Source: CAVEFW01 sp963643505
Lineage (GTDB): Bacteria > Actinomycetota > Coriobacteriia > Coriobacteriales > Eggerthellaceae
DNA length: 64,000 nt
Direction of reading: 5' to 3'
Assembly: GCA_963643505.1 (NCBI GenBank)
Contig: CAVIKF010000002.1
Span: forward strand, 1-64,000
A model generated the notes under the pieces. It was not told the origin of the DNA. It saw nothing but the letters and a program-made list of their open reading frames with translations, and did not search any database. Shown one piece after another: positions 25,727 to 34,624 of this stretch (position 1 is the stretch's first letter; each line of letters starts with the position of its first letter). Both the position numbers and the translations under genes were made by a program.

Positions 25727-27130
25727 CTACAGGGCAAGCATCGCCTCGGCGGCACAATAGCCGGCAAGCATTCCCGAAGCCCACGCCCAATGAAGGTTGT
25801 AGCCGCCGCAGGGACCGTCGACATCAAGCGCCTCGCCCACGATAGCAAGGTGGGGGATGGCAGGCACCTCCAACGTCGCGGCGGGAATCCCACGAGGGCC
25901 GCCCACCGCGAACCCCCCTCGGTGCACTTGGGCCAACGCCGCGTCGCCAACCCCGGCGATCGTAAAATCGAAGGCATCTATCGTGCGGGCAATACGCCCG
26001 ACCGCGTCCCTGTCGGCGACAGCGTCAGGATCGCATTGCGCACGCGCAAGGACGACGTCAGCCACCGACTCTTGCAACACGCCGCGCAACAATCGTTCGC
26101 ACGTCACTTGGCACCCGAAGCGAGAACCAAGCCGCTTGCGTGCGGTCATCAGTCGCGACTGAGTCGTCACCGCACCAGGCTCACCCAAAAGCTCGAGGCG
26201 CAAGGTATCACCAGGTCGAGCCATGCGCGACAAGTTGAACACCACGATTCCGGAGATGCCGTACTTGCGAAATAGGACCTCGCCATTCTCTTCGGCAATT
26301 GCGTTGTTATTCCGCAGCAGACTCACACGACACTTCACGCGCACATTGTCCATACGTTTGGCGACGTCCGCCTCCACAAGACCCAGAGGAGACAACACGG
26401 GAATCGTCTCGCGATACTCCAAGCCCTCGACAAGGGACAAAAGCCGCTGCGCCGTGTTGCCGCCCGTAGCGACGATGACATGGTTCGCATGCTCGATGCG
26501 CCCGTCCTTGAGGCGCAACAGGAAATGGGAAAGGGAATGGGAAGAGTCCTCGCCCTCGCTCGACTGGCGCGGCTCGACGCAAACGACAGGTGCCTCGCAA
26601 AACACCTCGACGCCCAAATCGGCAATTGCATCTCGCAAAACGTTGAGAACGGTAGCAGCCTTCCCGCTCATCGGATAGCAACGCCCGTCGCCCTCTTCCC
26701 GTGACAACATGCCAAGGTCTTTGAACAAACGACGAACCGCGTCGATGCCGTCGACCTTGGTGTCTTCGTTCTTGGTGCCCCCGGCTCCCTTGCCGCCGCG
26801 ATGGTGCCCGTCCTTCTCCTCGAGGGCGAGCAACGTCTCCAACACGAACTCCTCGTTGTGATACCCCAACGACTCGCCCGGGGCGGACTCTCCGGACAAA
26901 AGACGCACCACCTGCTTGGTGATTGCGCTGTTTGTGAAATTGCAACGGCCGTTACCAGAGCGCAAGATGCTCCGACCGATACGGTTGTCAGCCTCATACA
27001 CGACGACCCGCATCTCCTCACCCGTCTCACCGCCGTGACGAGCCTCTCGAGAAAGCACGCTGGCAGAAGCAATCGCGGCCGCAAGGCCAGCAGCTCCGCC
27101 CCCCAAGATTGCAATGGTTTTTTCCGCCAC
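25727..27130 (-). CDS. FAD-dependent oxidoreductase, HI0933/BaiN-like
   Basis: 467 residues. FAD-binding Rossmann motif ILGGGAAGLAAAIAS (8-22), the family motif GRSILRSGNGRCNFTN (52-67), and the C-terminal GEALDVDGPCGGYNLHWAWASG that completes the flavin site. The HI0933 family includes BaiN, implicated in bile-acid dehydroxylation in clostridia; the substrate here is unknown and a bile-acid role is not implied. GTG 27130 is preceded by GGGGGAAGG. It lies on the same strand as, and 121 bases after, the DUF2229 gene. Confidence 0.88.
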   Translation of the reverse strand: MAEKTIAILGGGAAGLAAAIASASVLSREARHGGETGEEMRVVVYEADNRIGRSILRSGNGRCNFTNSAITKQVVRLLSGESAPGESLGYHNEEFVLETLLALEEKDGHHRGGKGAGGTKNEDTKVDGIDAVRRLFKDLGMLSREEGDGRCYPMSGKAATVLNVLRDAIADLGVEVFCEAPVVCVEPRQSSEGEDSSHSLSHFLLRLKDGRIEHANHVIVATGGNTAQRLLSLVEGLEYRETIPVLSPLGLVEADVAKRMDNVRVKCRVSLLRNNNAIAEENGEVLFRKYGISGIVVFNLSRMARPGDTLRLELLGEPGAVTTQSRLMTARKRLGSRFGCQVTCERLLRGVLQESVADVVLARAQCDPDAVADRDAVGRIARTIDAFDFTIAGVGDAALAQVHRGGFAVGGPRGIPAATLEVPAIPHLAIVGEALDVDGPCGGYNLHWAWASGMLAGYCAAEAMLAL

Positions 27131-27251
27131 GCCTTCCCCCCTCGGTCGTTGTCGTAAACGCTCCCACTATACCGCCCCACACCGACAAGACGTCGGACAA
27201 TCAGCGCTGCCCGGCGCTCTCCTGCCCGGCGCCCTCCTTTGTGGCTCTCTC

Positions 27252-29438
27252 CTATTCGGCGCTCTCCCTTGCGGCGGCAATCGCGAGATAAACGCGGTTT
27301 TTCCTGTTCAACGACGAGGCATCGCCGTCAAAATCGATAACGGTGATGGGCATCGATGGGTATTTCCGACGCAAAAGCGACAAGTTCGCACGCACCTGCG
27401 TATGGCCCTTAAGACACCCAAAGCTCATGAGGTAGATGACATGTCTCACCCCAAGATGGGCAAACTCGTCGAGTTGGTCCTCATAGGTAACATCATCCGC
27501 AAGCATCGCATCAAGGGAAGGCAGGATCGGCGTGCACCCTCCCTCCTCGATTGTCGCAACAAGATCGTCGTTGAGCCCGGCGTCAAACACAAGAGGCGCC
27601 GCGCCGACGATACCCACGAGGGGACGACCCTGCGGCAACCCCCTCTCGCCCGCCGAGGCAACGTCTCCACCAAGGGGCCAATTGCGCTCCCAAATAACCT
27701 GGGGACAACGACCCAAAGCGCGAATGACCGCCCGAGGAAGGGCACCAAGGAGGCACTTGTCGCACACGTAAGGGACCTTGAGGGCAAACCTGTCTGGAAG
27801 CACTGCGCAGATACGCAACGCACGCCCGATCAAGAGAGTGGCAAGGTAGCAGTAGTTTTCACAATACATGCGAGCCGCCTCGTAATCCTCCTCGCCAAGA
27901 TCGCAAAATGCCTCGATCTTCCCGGCCCTCGCAGCATCTAAGACCTTCTCGGGAAGAGGGTCGCGCGCCAAACGGGCAGGCGGAGCATAAGGCGCGTTTG
28001 CCACCGCAATCTCCTCCCAATTGCGCACCCCCCGGTCCCGGTCGGGTGCTTTCACCCCCCGGTCAGATGCTTTTTCCTCCTTGCATTGGTTCTTCTTGCG
28101 TTGGACGATAGCGGCAGCCAAGGTACGGAGGCGAACGACAAGGTGAGCCGTGTTCACCGAGTCGTCAATCATCAACAACGTGAAGGGCTTTCCCGCCTCG
28201 AGGGTGATTTCCCGAGCCTCGGGAACGCTGGCAGCGTCGAACTCGCAGCTGAAGGATTGGAGACACACGATATCAAGGTCAGGATCCTCCCCGGAAATCT
28301 GGGCAAGCTTGCCGAGATGTTTCGCCGCAAACCAATAGGGCGCGGCCATGGCACAATCGCCAATATTGTGCATCGGTTCGTCATCGGAAAGATGGCGCCA
28401 AGGACCAAGGGCGATGGAGTCGCGGGAAAACCCCTCCATGGGGGAAGGCTTCCTCCCAAGTTTGCGCAAGCGATCCTCGTATGCTTGACTTACCATGTAC
28501 GCCTCGGCGTTCTCTTTTTCCGGACGACCCCAACGGCCCTGATTCGGACCATCGTCGACCTTGAGTCCCGCACTCGCCGCCTTCTTTCGCCGATCAAGCT
28601 GAGGATGGCTTGTGAGCACCGCGAAACCGAGACGGGTCAGGATAACGTTGACATCATGGAGAAGGCTGCGATCCCAATGGTAGGGACGTCCCGCCAACAA
28701 GATGCCATGGCACCCTGGACGATGTGCCCATTCAAGGGCCCGCGCGTTCTCCTGATCAATCTCTTTTTGGAACCGATCTTGGGCAGAGGCGGCTTTGACC
28801 AAGGCATCGATAAACTCTCCGGAATCGACGGCTTCCTCGAGAGGCAAGATCGCGTTGATCGAGGCCAAAAGTTGAAGAATCTCCTGGGGGTAGTCCACGA
28901 TGCTCCAAGGATGGCGAAGCAACAACAACGGACTTACAAACACCGCGCTCCCCCGCGGAAGGTCTTGCGGGAGAGGGCCGCGCCAAATCACACCAGCCTC
29001 CCCAAGCAATTGCGGCATCCCATTCCCGACCGCATTGGCATATTCGCAACTCACCGCGCAGCGAGCATGTCGGTCAAACAAGGGCATGAACACGGCATTG
29101 GCCCCCGCATCCACAAGAGAAGCGGCCCGAATGTGACTGATCTTGGCAGGATAGCACGCGCTCTCGCTAGGAATCGTCTCGCGCCCATGGGCATCAAGGT
29201 CGTTCAGGCCGGCGGGGCGATGGGGCGCCACGACGATCGAAAAGCCAAGCTGTTTGAACAGCTCATACCAAAACGGGAAGGAGTCTGCGGTGGTCAAGGT
29301 GTCGATGATACCCATGCGGACACGGCCGCGTATACCCGAGGCGTCAACACACCCAAGATTTTCGACCAATCGTTGCCACAACGCCACCGCATCGGGCAGA
29401 TCGGAAACAACCCTCGACTCGTCCTCCACCAAAGGCAC
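27252..29438 (-). CDS. DUF2229 / acyl-CoA dehydratase activase-related protein, ATPase domain absent
   Basis: 728 residues. FPFWYELFKQLGF (about 54-66) and SESACYPAKISH (about 92-103) are DUF2229 motifs. LLAGRPYHWD, the DLDIVCLQSFSCEFDA block and LLMIDDSVNTAHLVVRLRTL match the central part of the large activase-like proteins related to (R)-2-hydroxyglutaryl-CoA dehydratase activators. A Cys-containing C-terminal half (YCENYCYLATLLIGRA, CDKCLLG, FGCLKGHTQ) may hold an Fe-S cluster (inference). Typical relatives of about 1,400 residues carry one or two BcrAD/BadFG ATPase domains first; here they are missing. GTG 29438 has a weak ribosome site; GTG 29429 is an alternative. It lies 78 bases after hisS. 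Confidence 0.8.
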   Translation of the reverse strand: MPLVEDESRVVSDLPDAVALWQRLVENLGCVDASGIRGRVRMGIIDTLTTADSFPFWYELFKQLGFSIVVAPHRPAGLNDLDAHGRETIPSESACYPAKISHIRAASLVDAGANAVFMPLFDRHARCAVSCEYANAVGNGMPQLLGEAGVIWRGPLPQDLPRGSAVFVSPLLLLRHPWSIVDYPQEILQLLASINAILPLEEAVDSGEFIDALVKAASAQDRFQKEIDQENARALEWAHRPGCHGILLAGRPYHWDRSLLHDVNVILTRLGFAVLTSHPQLDRRKKAASAGLKVDDGPNQGRWGRPEKENAEAYMVSQAYEDRLRKLGRKPSPMEGFSRDSIALGPWRHLSDDEPMHNIGDCAMAAPYWFAAKHLGKLAQISGEDPDLDIVCLQSFSCEFDAASVPEAREITLEAGKPFTLLMIDDSVNTAHLVVRLRTLAAAIVQRKKNQCKEEKASDRGVKAPDRDRGVRNWEEIAVANAPYAPPARLARDPLPEKVLDAARAGKIEAFCDLGEEDYEAARMYCENYCYLATLLIGRALRICAVLPDRFALKVPYVCDKCLLGALPRAVIRALGRCPQVIWERNWPLGGDVASAGERGLPQGRPLVGIVGAAPLVFDAGLNDDLVATIEEGGCTPILPSLDAMLADDVTYEDQLDEFAHLGVRHVIYLMSFGCLKGHTQVRANLSLLRRKYPSMPITVIDFDGDASSLNRKNRVYLAIAAARESAE

Positions 29439-29516
29439 CTTTCGCTCAACGTGACGGCCGGCTTGTCCCTTGTCGCCTAACCGGCAAGGGAACGTATTCA
29501 GACAAAAGGAATGGAG

Positions 29517-30815
29517 CTAGCCCAACTCCTCCGCAACCAAATCAAGCGCGACGAGGCGTTCCTCGTGGGTTGCCATATCGCGCAAGGTCACCTCTCCGGC
29601 GGCGATCTCGTCGGGGCCAATCACGACGACCACACGCGCGCCGATCTTGTCAGCAAGCTTGAACTGACTTTTGAGGCTGCGTCCTTGATGGTCCATCTCG
29701 GCAGACACTCCCGCATCGCGGCAGCGTTGTACCAAGCCAAACGCGGTTGCTCGGGCATCGGTGTCAACGCAGGCAACAAACAGGGACGGTCCCGCGACGC
29801 GAGGAAACGCGTGTCCCAATCCCTCAAGGGTCAGCTTGCAGCGCTCATAGCCAAGGGCAAAGCCAAGGCCGGGTGTATCCCGACCGCCAATCTCGGCAGC
29901 AAGTTTGTCGTAACGGCCGCCGCCGCCGATAGCGTTTTGGGAGCCACCCGTGTTTGCCTGCACCTCGAACACGGTGCGGGTATAGTAGTCAAGACCTCGA
30001 ACGAGCGTGCTGTCCTCGACGTAGGCAACACCTGCGGCATCGAGAAAGGACTTGACCGCAGCATGATGATCTCGACAATCGTCACACAGATAGTCGGTGA
30101 TGAGAGGGGCCTCTTCCATGACGTGGGCGCACCCTTCGTTCTTGCAATCGAAGGCGCGTAGCGGATTGATGTCCATGCGGGTCAGACACGTCTCACACAA
30201 CTCTCCTTCATGCTCGGCCATGTAGGCACGGACCGCCTCACGGTACTTCGGACGACAATGCTCGCATCCCATGGAGTTGAGCAGCAACGTGACGGCGTCA
30301 TCCGGGATGCCGATTTCGCGATAGAAGCGCATCAGCATGATGATAGCTTCGGCGTCGATGGTAGGCTCTTCTGCGCCAAGGCACTCCACGCCAATCTGAT
30401 AGAACTGGCGGTAGCGGCCCGCCTGGGGACGTTCAGCACGAAACATCGGACCTGCATACATCAACTTCGCAGGGGCCCCACCTTGGGGAACAAGGTCGTG
30501 TTCCACGACGGCACGAACGACACCCGCGGTTCCCTCAGGACGCAACGAGAGGCGACTTTTGCTCTTGATGTGGCCACCGCCGAGCAACGTGTTGAGATTC
30601 TCGCCGGACAAGGCGGTGAACATCTCCTTGGAGACGACGTCGGTCGCCTCGCCGATGCCGCGGACAAACAGGTCGGTTTGCTCGATGGTGGGCGTTACGA
30701 CCGGCTTGTACCCATAACGACCGAACACGTCTTTTGCGGTCGTTTGGAACTCGTCCCAAAACAGAGCCTCGTCGGGCAAAAAGTCGTTGGTCCCCGTCGG
30801 CTTGTTGATGGCCAT
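29517..30815 (-). CDS. hisS: Histidyl-tRNA synthetase
   Basis: 432 residues. Class II motifs: RPEGTAGVVRA, motif 2 MFRAERPQAGRYRQFYQIG, histidine-site LVRGLDYYTRTVFEV, motif 3 GGGGRYDKL followed by GLGFALGYER, and a C-terminal anticodon-binding domain. It charges tRNA-His. ATG 30815 follows AAGGGGG by six bases; an upstream in-frame start (30842) is less likely. It is fourth in a minus-strand run: polyprenyl synthase, peptidoglycan-binding protein, TPR protein, hisS, DUF2229 protein. Confidence 0.97.
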   Translation of the reverse strand: MAINKPTGTNDFLPDEALFWDEFQTTAKDVFGRYGYKPVVTPTIEQTDLFVRGIGEATDVVSKEMFTALSGENLNTLLGGGHIKSKSRLSLRPEGTAGVVRAVVEHDLVPQGGAPAKLMYAGPMFRAERPQAGRYRQFYQIGVECLGAEEPTIDAEAIIMLMRFYREIGIPDDAVTLLLNSMGCEHCRPKYREAVRAYMAEHEGELCETCLTRMDINPLRAFDCKNEGCAHVMEEAPLITDYLCDDCRDHHAAVKSFLDAAGVAYVEDSTLVRGLDYYTRTVFEVQANTGGSQNAIGGGGRYDKLAAEIGGRDTPGLGFALGYERCKLTLEGLGHAFPRVAGPSLFVACVDTDARATAFGLVQRCRDAGVSAEMDHQGRSLKSQFKLADKIGARVVVVIGPDEIAAGEVTLRDMATHEERLVALDLVAEELG

Positions 30816-30891
30816 GTTGGCCCCCTTCTTGTTACAGCCCACACCATCGTAGGCCTTGGCGGTTCAATTTTTCATCCGCCCATTGTAGCGC

Positions 30892-33684
30892 TTAACGCTC
30901 AAGGCTGCGCAGCACATGCGCCAAGACGTTGTCGGGGCGGTGGTGCAGTTGCACCGAGAGAACGTTGCGCGCCGCAAGGAAGGCGCCCTCCTCCACCGCC
31001 GCACGGCTCGCCCGTTGTATGGCGTCCATGATCCCGTCGGTAGGCGCGAGAGGGATGCCATAGGCCAAAAGCGTCGGCTCAACATCTTGGGCGCTCATGA
31101 TGCCCGTGTTCTCGGTCCCGAGAAGTTCGCGCAACTCGTTCGCAGCAACCTCGATGATCTCGGGGTTTTCCACGATAGACTTCAGGTAACAAGCCTGGGC
31201 TGCGAACACGTTGCCCGACTTCCATTCCACATAGGCGAGCTGGTAGTACAACCAAGAGATCTCGGCACGCCCCACGGCGAAACGGAGGGCACCTACAAGC
31301 AAGTCACGACCACGCGTCACGTCGCCCACCAGCATATAGGCGCGGGCAAGTTGGCGATACCCCAAGGGCACCGTGGGGGAGAGGCGCACGCATTCAAGAC
31401 CGTAGCGCAATGCGTCATCGGAGCGGTCGAAGCGCTGCTCAAGCCCGCGGACAAGCTCCACGCAACAATGATAGTAGCTGTCGGGGACGAGAACCACGGT
31501 CTTCCCGTTGTCACGAATGACCCGCTCGGTCAGGCCGCGAACACGCAACACGCCCGTCTGGACAAGGTTGTAGATGATACGCGAGGTGCTCGAGTCGAAC
31601 ACGCGATACACCGTGTCATCGTCGTCCGCAAACACACCTGCCGCCATGGTCTCGTCCACAAGGCGGCTAAGTTCCAGCAGGTACTCGTCAGCTTGCTCAT
31701 CGTCGGCAAGCTTTGCTGCGCGGTATCGACGCAGCGCCACGGCAAAACGATCCTCTCCCAAAAAACTCGCAACAACCTGGTTTTGATCTCCCATGTGCAA
31801 GTCGCCCTGGGTAAGCTGGGTCATGAGGTGCGTGCACGCCTGCAAAACGCTCGGGTCGTTGGAATCGGCTTGGACCTTCCGCAAAGCCGCAATTGCCTCA
31901 GAGACGCAGCTAAGCCCACCGAGGGTCTCCGCTACCTGTTCGGCCATGTTCCTTTGGGGCGCGTCGTAGTCGATCGCCAATCCCGCTGAGGTCTCGCATC
32001 CAAGAGCGTAAGCGGAATCCAACGCATACTTCCGCGGCGCGAGGTCGGGAACGTCAAATCGGTTGGAATACGAGCTCTTGGAGGTGACCATCCAAAACGG
32101 ATCGGGCTCTTCCAAGGGGTCCAGGGAGAGGTTCGCCTTTGAAAACTCCTCGCTCAGGCGAGCCAAACCGGCAAAAAACGATCCGGGATCGGTAACGGCA
32201 GCCTGATAGATTCCGGGAACGCGGAGCGTATCGCAGTCGATGATCACGCCGTACGCATGGTCGGCAGGACACTCCTGTTCGACCTCGTAGAACCACTCGG
32301 CCGTGACGGTCACCGTGCGAATGCGCCTGCTTTGTCTCGCCGCAATCGCGGCCAAGGTAAGGCCGAGACGTTGCGCATACTCGATGGCTGCACGCTCTCG
32401 GAGCGAAGCGGGTTGTTTGACCCACCTACCTCCCTCATCGGCACACACCCACACGCAGTCCGGCATCATGTCGGCATCCGGAACACTCAACTCAAAAGCG
32501 ACGACGCCGGCCTCGACGTCGACCTTGAAGGACGCCGTGAAACGATACGGGGTCAGCAACTCCTCGAGCGCGCGGGCAATACCCACGCGTACTCCCCACT
32601 CGCCTTGGTCCGCCTCCACATCGACCTCCACCTTGGCAAAGCCAGGTTGGAGCGGATACCTCCTTCTTGAGAGGAGATCGACCTTGTTACACCGGGCCAT
32701 ATCGGTAAGATCCGCGTCGGCACCTAGACGTCGTACCATCATGTCGTAACGGTTGAGAGCTGACTCCAACTTCCATACCGTGCGCTCGTCTAGGGGGCCA
32801 TCGTTGTCCATGGAGAGACAATACTGACCGGAATATTCCGTACGGGAGAGCGTCACGCCCGAACCGCCACACGCCTCGGTGACGCGCCAAGCTTGGGCCA
32901 AACCAGCCTCATGGATCCACTTGAACAAAAATCGCGCCGGCGCCGGCGCCTGCAAAGCATCGTCTTCTTCCGCTTTTGCGAGAAACCGAGAGACACGGCG
33001 AAGGGCGTGAATGGCGTCGCGACCGCGAATACGGGATTCCAAGCTGGTAAGACCGCTCGACGGCAATGTCCGCCTCATCTTGAAGGGACGAAACACGAGT
33101 GCGAAATACGCACGGGCAAGCGCCTCGTTCAAGGACAGGCTCTGGCCATTGACCCCGAAACGAAACCAACTGTTGTACAAAGAGTAGCGCCCCTTGTCGT
33201 GGCGGTACCGTGCATACACCGACGTCGACCCCTTCGTGTCATAGACGCGCACGCAACCACGACCCGACTCCTTTGTGACGTCGCCGGTGCGATATGCGGC
33301 AAAGTCCAAGTCGGGATAGCAAGCTGGCGGGACGACAAAAGGAGCGGACGTACCGAAAACACGTGCGTAGCGGTCGACATAGGCAAGAATCCGAAATCGA
33401 TATGCGCCACAGGATTCGCCGCGGGAGCCCACCCCATCGTCGGATGCACCGCAGGACGCGCCACGGGAGCCCGCCCCATCGCGGTAGAAACGGACGAGAT
33501 AGATGTCGTAGGGCGATGGACTTGGCACCAAGCCGCGAACCCATCCATACATGATCGCATCAGGCGCCTGCTCGCCCGTGAGGGGCGGCACCGCGTTTGG
33601 CAAGAACACGATCTCCTGAGCCTTGTTCAAACGGTCCAGCGAGGTCGAATACAACCCAGGTTCCAATTCTTCAGCGTAAATCAC
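30892..33684 (-). CDS. Large TPR-containing protein, unknown function
   Basis: 930 residues from GTG 33684 (AGGAAAC just upstream). The N-terminal 600 residues have no family I recognise. Residues about 70-95 are a Gly/Ser/Cys low-complexity stretch from a 30-bp repeat. The C-terminal third has helical repeats of TPR type (DDALRYGLECVRLSPTVPLGYRQLARAYML; ISWLYYQLAYVEWKSGNVFAAQACY). No signal peptide or membrane helix, so cytosolic; a scaffold role is plausible. It follows the peptidoglycan-binding protein gene by 23 bases and precedes hisS by 76, all co-oriented. Confidence 0.7.
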   Translation of the reverse strand: MIYAEELEPGLYSTSLDRLNKAQEIVFLPNAVPPLTGEQAPDAIMYGWVRGLVPSPSPYDIYLVRFYRDGAGSRGASCGASDDGVGSRGESCGAYRFRILAYVDRYARVFGTSAPFVVPPACYPDLDFAAYRTGDVTKESGRGCVRVYDTKGSTSVYARYRHDKGRYSLYNSWFRFGVNGQSLSLNEALARAYFALVFRPFKMRRTLPSSGLTSLESRIRGRDAIHALRRVSRFLAKAEEDDALQAPAPARFLFKWIHEAGLAQAWRVTEACGGSGVTLSRTEYSGQYCLSMDNDGPLDERTVWKLESALNRYDMMVRRLGADADLTDMARCNKVDLLSRRRYPLQPGFAKVEVDVEADQGEWGVRVGIARALEELLTPYRFTASFKVDVEAGVVAFELSVPDADMMPDCVWVCADEGGRWVKQPASLRERAAIEYAQRLGLTLAAIAARQSRRIRTVTVTAEWFYEVEQECPADHAYGVIIDCDTLRVPGIYQAAVTDPGSFFAGLARLSEEFSKANLSLDPLEEPDPFWMVTSKSSYSNRFDVPDLAPRKYALDSAYALGCETSAGLAIDYDAPQRNMAEQVAETLGGLSCVSEAIAALRKVQADSNDPSVLQACTHLMTQLTQGDLHMGDQNQVVASFLGEDRFAVALRRYRAAKLADDEQADEYLLELSRLVDETMAAGVFADDDDTVYRVFDSSTSRIIYNLVQTGVLRVRGLTERVIRDNGKTVVLVPDSYYHCCVELVRGLEQRFDRSDDALRYGLECVRLSPTVPLGYRQLARAYMLVGDVTRGRDLLVGALRFAVGRAEISWLYYQLAYVEWKSGNVFAAQACYLKSIVENPEIIEVAANELRELLGTENTGIMSAQDVEPTLLAYGIPLAPTDGIMDAIQRASRAAVEEGAFLAARNVLSVQLHHRPDNVLAHVLRSLER
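33410..33481. repeat. 30-bp in-frame repeat, two copies
   Basis: 33410-33439 and 33452-33481 match at 26 of 30 positions and encode the Gly-Ser-Arg-Gly-rich stretch of the TPR protein. Confidence 0.75.
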
Positions 33685-33707
33685 GTTTCCTACCTAGGTT
33701 GGTAGCG

Positions 33708-34598
33708 TTATTGGAGAGCCAGGCAAAGGGCGTCGAGCAGGGTGATGGCAAAGTGTTGCGCGCTGCGCTCGACACCCGCCTCTTCCCATACCGTTCCCGG
33801 CAACTCGACCTCGACAAGCTTCATACCGGGCAACAACCCCTGAATCGCAGCCCTGAGACGACGATCGAGGGCGTCGCCATCGTAGGTGACGCGAGGAGCA
33901 CGACCGGCGCGCTCCTCCGGCAAGACAACATGGACGCGAAGCATGTCCTTGTCAGGGGCGACCAAAAGAGTGTCGGCGCTAATCATCTTGGATGTCGGCG
34001 TCGTCGCCAACGCCAAGTTCGACATACGGGACGCCACGCTGCGTGTGAAGGGCTTTGTGCCAAAAAGGCAAAGTGGGGTGGTCTCAAGGACAGACGCGGC
34101 GCGAGCGAAACCGAGATGGTTGTCCTGTCGAACCACATCCTTGTCTTCCCAAGAGAAATGGAGTCGCCTGATGGCCGCATAGGTATAGGCACCGGCGATT
34201 CCGTCACTGGGCAGACCCATGTTCATCTGGAATTTGCGCAACGCCTGCTCGGTGCCAGCTCCAAATATGCCGTCAACGCCCCCGCAACTGAAACCCAATG
34301 CGCCAAGCGCGCGCTGAAGCTGCATGACGTCATGGCCATGGAAGTGCGGCAGACGCAGATACAACGTACGATCTCCGAGCAAGAAAGACGCATCGACAAG
34401 CGCCGCCCAAACCTTCTCGGTCACATCCGAGGTCTCCTCTATACCAACCTTGCGGCAAAACGCACGCACCGCCTTGGCGGTTGAATCACCAAAAACGCCA
34501 TCCACCTGGGATTTTTCCATACAGCCCACAAGCACGAGACGCTGTTGAACATCCTCAACAGCATCCCCGCTTTGGCCTTGTACCACTACGATCTCCAC
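33708..34598 (-). CDS. Peptidoglycan-binding (PG_binding_1) domain protein
   Basis: 296 residues from GTG 34598 (AAGAGG nine bases upstream); a TTG at 34649 would overlap the upstream gene. Two PG_binding_1 repeats: about 5-65 (DAVEDVQQRLVLVGCMEKSQ, VDGVFGDSTAKAVRAFC) and about 88-145 (DVMQLQRALGALGFSCGG, VDGIFGAGTEQALRKFQ). The C-terminal 130 residues are alpha/beta and unrecognised; their helix-strand pattern could be a diverged amidase-like domain (weak). No signal peptide is visible, odd for a wall-binding module. It is 26 bases downstream of the polyprenyl synthase gene, a link to envelope lipid carriers. Confidence 0.75.
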   Translation of the reverse strand: MEIVVVQGQSGDAVEDVQQRLVLVGCMEKSQVDGVFGDSTAKAVRAFCRKVGIEETSDVTEKVWAALVDASFLLGDRTLYLRLPHFHGHDVMQLQRALGALGFSCGGVDGIFGAGTEQALRKFQMNMGLPSDGIAGAYTYAAIRRLHFSWEDKDVVRQDNHLGFARAASVLETTPLCLFGTKPFTRSVASRMSNLALATTPTSKMISADTLLVAPDKDMLRVHVVLPEERAGRAPRVTYDGDALDRRLRAAIQGLLPGMKLVEVELPGTVWEEAGVERSAQHFAITLLDALCLALQ

Positions 34599-34624
34599 AA
34601 CATCCAGCCTCTTCGCATGCCAAC

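Noticed and set aside
28086..29480. 464-codon plus-strand frame opposite the DUF2229 gene
   Set aside because: Antisense shadow; no recognisable domain.
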